Shown: piece after piece, positions 5,335 to 7,871 of the stretch
Layout: every line of letters starts with the position of its first letter
Position numbering within the stretch: position 1 is the stretch's first letter
DNA from: Bacilli bacterium
Lineage (GTDB): Bacteria > Bacillota_I > Bacilli_A > RF39 > UBA660
NCBI GenBank assembly: GCA_017470045.1
Contig: JAFUFG010000168.1
Coordinates: forward strand, 1-7,871
Direction of reading: 5' to 3'
Length of the DNA stretch: 7,871 nucleotides
Notes under the pieces: model-generated
Told to the model about the DNA's origin: nothing
Database searches by the model: none
What the model saw: only the letters and a program-made list of their open reading frames with translations
Program-made: the position numbers and the translations under genes

Positions 5335-7374
5335 ATGGTTGATAATGGATCAGCTTGGTGGGGGCCAGACCTTATTAGATGGGCACTTGGATGGTTGGAA
5401 AAAAGTGTATATCATGTTTTAGGGTTTGTATATGAAGTATTCTGTGCAGTTGCCAATTCTGAATTATTCTCAGGTGAGACGATTTATCAAGTAATTTCAA
5501 AAATTCAATTAATATTAGGAATATTCATGATTTTTAAGTTATCAATGATGATTATAAAGTCTATGGTTAATCCAGATATGTTGAGTGACAAACAAAATGG
5601 TGCCTCAAGTGTCATTACTCGTATTGTATTAAGTTTAGTAATGTTAGCCATGATAATGCCATTAAATATTCCGGTACCATCAAATAGTTATGAAACAGAA
5701 TTAAATAATAATGGTATTTTATTTGGTACTCTATATTCGTTACAAAAAAGAGTTTTAGAGTATGATGTATTAGGTCAAATTATTTTAGGAAACAATGCAC
5801 CGGTAAGAACACAAGATGGAAAAACATCTAGCAGTGGATTACCAAAAATAAAAGATAAATTTATAACCAATATTGCAAAAGGTTTTATAAGACCAAATTT
5901 AAAAGATGCAGATGATCCTACTTCTTATCAATGTCCTGATGATGTAGGAGGATATAATAATTATTCTATGGATGAATTATATGATCACTTAAATGATAAA
6001 TGCGGTGGTTTATTAGAAGAAAAAAGATATGCATTTGCATATACAGGATTCGTAGGATTTATTGTTGGTATCATATTTGCAATTATATTTATTTTATACA
6101 CAATAGAAATTGCAAAACGTGCAATTAAATTATCAATTTTAAGAATAATAGCACCAATTCCAATTATTAGCTATATTGAGCCTGGTTCAAAGGATAAAGG
6201 TGCATTCGCAAGTTGGGTAAAATTAACTACAGCAACTTATATCGAGTTATTTATAAGATTATCTACCATTTATTTCGTATTATTCTTAATTGAAGATATC
6301 ATGGATAAAGGATTAATCATGAACTCTAATGTTTCTGGTGCAGTTGGTGTCTTCACGTTTATAGCAATTTGTATTGGATTACTATTATTTGCAAACGAAG
6401 TTGTACCATTTATTAATAAAGCACTTGGATTACAAGGAGCTGGAGCAGGATTTGCAGGAGCAATCAGTGGTATCCTTGGTGGAGGTGCAGCTCTTGCTGG
6501 TACTTTAGCCGCAGGCGGTGGTTTAGCAAAAGGATTCAGTAATATGATTACTGGAGGTATGAATGCTGGAAAAGAAGCCGCTGAAGGAATACGTAATGGA
6601 AAAGGTGCACCACCAGTTACAGGTAACTTTGGAAAATATGGAAGCAAAGTCTTACAACAAAAAACTGGTGATAAGAGTAGAACATTCGATCTTGCCGGAG
6701 CGCTTGACCACTGGTCAGATGGAAAAATGGCAGACAAATATGTACCTGCAGATGAAATTAAAGCTCAAAAAGAATTACTTCAAAATCTTGGAGTACAAAA
6801 GAATTCTGTTGATAATCAATTAGCAGATGCATTGAACGAACAAAATGCATTGAGAGCTAGACAAGGTAGTGTTAATAGCAATTTAAATCAAGCTACTGCT
6901 GATCGTCAACGTCTTGAAAAATTACGTGAACAAGTTCGAGCAAATATGGCAAAAACAGGGGGAAATACAAAAGAAAATCAAGAGCAATTCAGCAAGATTT
7001 CTCAAGATTTACAAGCAGCTATCACAAAAGAACAAGCATACCAAAAAGAAAGTGCTGCTATATCTAGTAGAATGGATGAACTTAAAGTTACAATTGACGG
7101 TACTGATGAGCTTGATGAAAAAGGAAATCGTATCAATACTGGTCTTCGTGGACAACAATACAATCTTGAAGTACAAATCTCTCAAGAATCTGATAATCTT
7201 AAAGATGCTAAAGAATCTAGAGGTTACATGGTTGGAAAAGATGAAAAATTCCCTAAAGGAAAAGAGTTTAAAGCAGGAACAGCCGCACAGGATACTTCAC
7301 AAGGTGCACCTGGTGCAGGATTTAATGTTAATAGTGCTGAATCAGGCAATGGCGGCCGCTTTGGTGGAAGATAA
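5335..7374 (+). CDS. VirB6/TrbL-like T4SS channel membrane protein with long cytoplasmic coiled-coil tail
   Basis: This 679-residue protein has the plan of a VirB6/TrbL-type T4SS inner-membrane protein, which helps form the translocation channel. Hydrophobic segments lie near 51-75, 91-109, 235-258, 264-280, 296-320 and 335-355, with a weaker one at 26-40. A loop of about 120 residues (111-232) contains C200 and C223 and is probably extracellular. The core carries LRIIAPIPIISYIEPGSKD (269-287), then a W-x-K-L helix, matching the family's conserved Pro-containing turn. A Gly/Ala-rich stretch (366-425) follows. Residues about 472-630 are charged, Gln-rich and predicted coiled coil, and the protein ends in a Gly-rich GGRFGGR tail. 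Typical VirB6 proteins are about 300-350 residues, so the C-terminal 250-300 are an extension. ATG 5335 has GGTGA (5324-5328) 6 bases upstream. It lies between the ectodomain-pilin and PrgI-like genes, the usual T4SS order in Gram-positive elements. Confidence 0.7.
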   Translation: MVDNGSAWWGPDLIRWALGWLEKSVYHVLGFVYEVFCAVANSELFSGETIYQVISKIQLILGIFMIFKLSMMIIKSMVNPDMLSDKQNGASSVITRIVLSLVMLAMIMPLNIPVPSNSYETELNNNGILFGTLYSLQKRVLEYDVLGQIILGNNAPVRTQDGKTSSSGLPKIKDKFITNIAKGFIRPNLKDADDPTSYQCPDDVGGYNNYSMDELYDHLNDKCGGLLEEKRYAFAYTGFVGFIVGIIFAIIFILYTIEIAKRAIKLSILRIIAPIPIISYIEPGSKDKGAFASWVKLTTATYIELFIRLSTIYFVLFLIEDIMDKGLIMNSNVSGAVGVFTFIAICIGLLLFANEVVPFINKALGLQGAGAGFAGAISGILGGGAALAGTLAAGGGLAKGFSNMITGGMNAGKEAAEGIRNGKGAPPVTGNFGKYGSKVLQQKTGDKSRTFDLAGALDHWSDGKMADKYVPADEIKAQKELLQNLGVQKNSVDNQLADALNEQNALRARQGSVNSNLNQATADRQRLEKLREQVRANMAKTGGNTKENQEQFSKISQDLQAAITKEQAYQKESAAISSRMDELKVTIDGTDELDEKGNRINTGLRGQQYNLEVQISQESDNLKDAKESRGYMVGKDEKFPKGKEFKAGTAAQDTSQGAPGAGFNVNSAESGNGGRFGGR

Positions 7375-7380
7375 TAGAAT

Positions 7381-7387
7381 AGGAAGG
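7381..7387 (+). promoter_or_regulatory. Ribosome binding site at unusually long distance from the PrgI-like start
   Basis: AGGAAGG is the only purine-rich site before ATG 7402, but 14 bases separate them. In-frame stops TGA (7393-7395) and TAG (7399-7401) exclude any upstream start, so the start itself is secure and the spacing is genuinely long. This may lower translation of the small membrane protein relative to its neighbours. Confidence 0.45.
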
Positions 7388-7401
7388 TTGTGTGATATTA
7401 G

Positions 7402-7716
7402 ATGAATAATTATTTAATCCCAGCAAATACAAAAACTGGTAAATTGATATTAGGTATCTTCACTCCATTTGACTTAGCGTTATTTGGAGTGGGGGTATTC
7501 ATTACCGTCATACTATTAGCATTTATGCCAGTAAGCGGAACATTAGAAACAGTACTTATCTTAAGTCCTGCAGTCGTATGTGCATTCCTAGTAATGCCAA
7601 TTCCTAATTACCATAATATGTTAACAGTAATCATAGAACTATATGATTTCATAACGAGTAGACAAACTTATCGTTGGAGAGGATGGTGTTATAAAGTTGG
7701 CAAAAAAAATAAGTAG
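7402..7716 (+). CDS. PrgI/VirB3-like small T4SS membrane protein
   Basis: This 104-residue protein has a polar N-terminus (MNNYLIPANTKTGKLI), two hydrophobic helices close together (about 24-43 and 48-66) and a polar C-terminal segment ending in YRWRGWCYKVGKKNK. Small two-helix proteins of this shape placed between the VirB6-like and VirB4-like genes are PrgI or VirB3 family members, which dock the VirB4 ATPase to the membrane channel. The aromatic, basic C-terminus is typical of PrgI-like proteins in Gram-positive T4SS. The start is set by in-frame stops just upstream. Its 3' end overlaps the start region of the VirB4-like gene by about 20 bases, which indicates tight translational coupling with that partner. 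Similarity is by shape, position and a few residues, so PrgI versus VirB3 cannot be settled by eye. Confidence 0.65.
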   Translation: MNNYLIPANTKTGKLILGIFTPFDLALFGVGVFITVILLAFMPVSGTLETVLILSPAVVCAFLVMPIPNYHNMLTVIIELYDFITSRQTYRWRGWCYKVGKKNK

Positions 7717-7871
7717 TGGATATACCGAAGATTGGTTACCACTAAGAGGAATCCAAAATGGAATGATTATTACAACAAGTAACGAAAAAGTTACCGGTGT
7801 AAAAGTTACTCCAAGAAATATATTTATCTTAGATCCTAATTCACAAGAAAATATATTAATTAGTTTAAAAA
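7697..7871 (+). CDS. virB4: N-terminus of a VirB4/TraC-like T4SS ATPase (partial, runs off the window)
   Basis: An open frame overlaps the end of the PrgI-like gene and runs off the right edge; 58 codons are visible. It reads YTEDWLPLRGIQNGMIIT, then VKVTPRNIFILDP, then an acidic/Gln helix start (SQENILISL). This matches the N-terminal pattern of VirB4/TraC-type conjugation ATPases in Gram-positive bacteria: W-L-P, a strand with G-M/I-I, a second strand ending in V-x-P-x-N-F-like, then S-x-x-E/Q-x-x-I. The Walker motifs would lie beyond the window. No ATG precedes the conserved segment: the frame is open from 7655 and the best start is TTG 7697, inside the PrgI-like gene. ATG 7763 is the next option but would cut off the W-L-P motif. 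VirB4 would power substrate transfer or pilus assembly. Confidence 0.6.
   Translation, partial: MAKKISSGYTEDWLPLRGIQNGMIITTSNEKVTGVKVTPRNIFILDPNSQENILISLK

Noticed and set aside
6270..6737. 155-codon open frame on - opposite the Gly/Ala-rich part of the VirB6-like gene
   Set aside because: Its Pro/Ala-rich protein is the complement of Gly/Ala codons; there is no convincing ribosome binding site or family, and all neighbours are on +.
6563..6823. 86-codon open frame on + within the VirB6-like gene
   Set aside because: Shadow of the real frame, with no recognisable product.
7352..7359. GC-rich octamer GCGGCCGC in AT-rich DNA near the VirB6-like C-terminus
   Set aside because: It encodes the Gly/Arg tail in frame; a single short GC-rich site is not evidence of insertion or cloning.
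6914..7405. 163-codon open frame on + overlapping the 3' end of the VirB6-like gene
   Set aside because: It is an alternative frame of the VirB6-like coiled-coil region: Lys/Leu/Asn-rich with no domain, and the main frame there has the expected composition and a continuous membrane-to-tail protein.
1..7871. Possibility of TGA=Trp (mycoplasma-type code)
   Set aside because: No visible gene ends in TGA, but Trp is always TGG and all frames are complete without reading through TGA, which is not the pattern of TGA-decoding genomes.
1..7871. CRISPR arrays, tRNA/rRNA genes, insertion sequences, attachment sites
   Set aside because: No regularly spaced repeats, RNA gene signatures, transposase frames or terminal repeats were seen; no gap without a gene exceeds about 90 bases.

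Overview
The window reads as one contiguous plus-strand gene cluster from a low-GC, Gram-positive-type bacterium. The genes are AT-rich, use strong purine-rich ribosome binding sites, and encode Trp only with TGG. Ten stop codons are visible; all are TAA or TAG, and the genes read cleanly in the standard bacterial code, which argues against a TGA=Trp mycoplasma. I infer an uncultured member of the Bacilli (former Mollicutes/Erysipelotrichia neighbourhood, often gut-associated). This is inference from composition and gene order, not a proven assignment.

The left half (1-3800) looks like a Tad/Flp-type pilus assembly module. In order it holds the Pro/Ala/Gln-rich tail of an upstream protein (possibly the TadA/CpaF ATPase), a TadB-like and a TadC-like platform protein (both T2SSF family), a 55-residue Flp-like pilin (1968-2135), a TadE-like pseudopilin, and a TadZ/CpaE-like protein with a degenerate ParA-type P-loop. 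The right half (3860-7871) looks like a minimal type IV secretion (T4SS) module. It holds a two-helix VirB2-like pilin, a signal-peptide ectodomain fused to a second copy of the same two-helix domain, a VirB6/TrbL-like channel protein with a long cytoplasmic coiled-coil tail, a PrgI/VirB3-like small membrane protein, and the start of a VirB4-like ATPase.

Three near-consensus sigma-A promoters can be read, each directly in front of a pilin-like gene: the Flp-like pilin (1908-1936), the VirB2-like pilin (3805-3833) and the ectodomain-pilin fusion (4220-4248). The first and third have extended -10 boxes. A hairpin plus T-tract follows the VirB2-like gene, and the -35 box of the next promoter sits inside its stem. 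The cluster therefore probably has separately tuned units: ...tadB-tadC; flp-tadE-tadZ; virB2 alone (terminated); and ectodomain-virB6-prgI-virB4.

The most interesting point is the head-to-tail joining of a Tad-type module and a T4SS-type module with no relaxase, integrase or other mobility gene in view. Together with leaderless pilin-like proteins and a pilin-anchored ectodomain, this suggests either a composite surface or secretion machine in a monoderm cell or two adjacent machines under coordinated control. All functional assignments rest on reading motifs and topology by eye; no database search was run.
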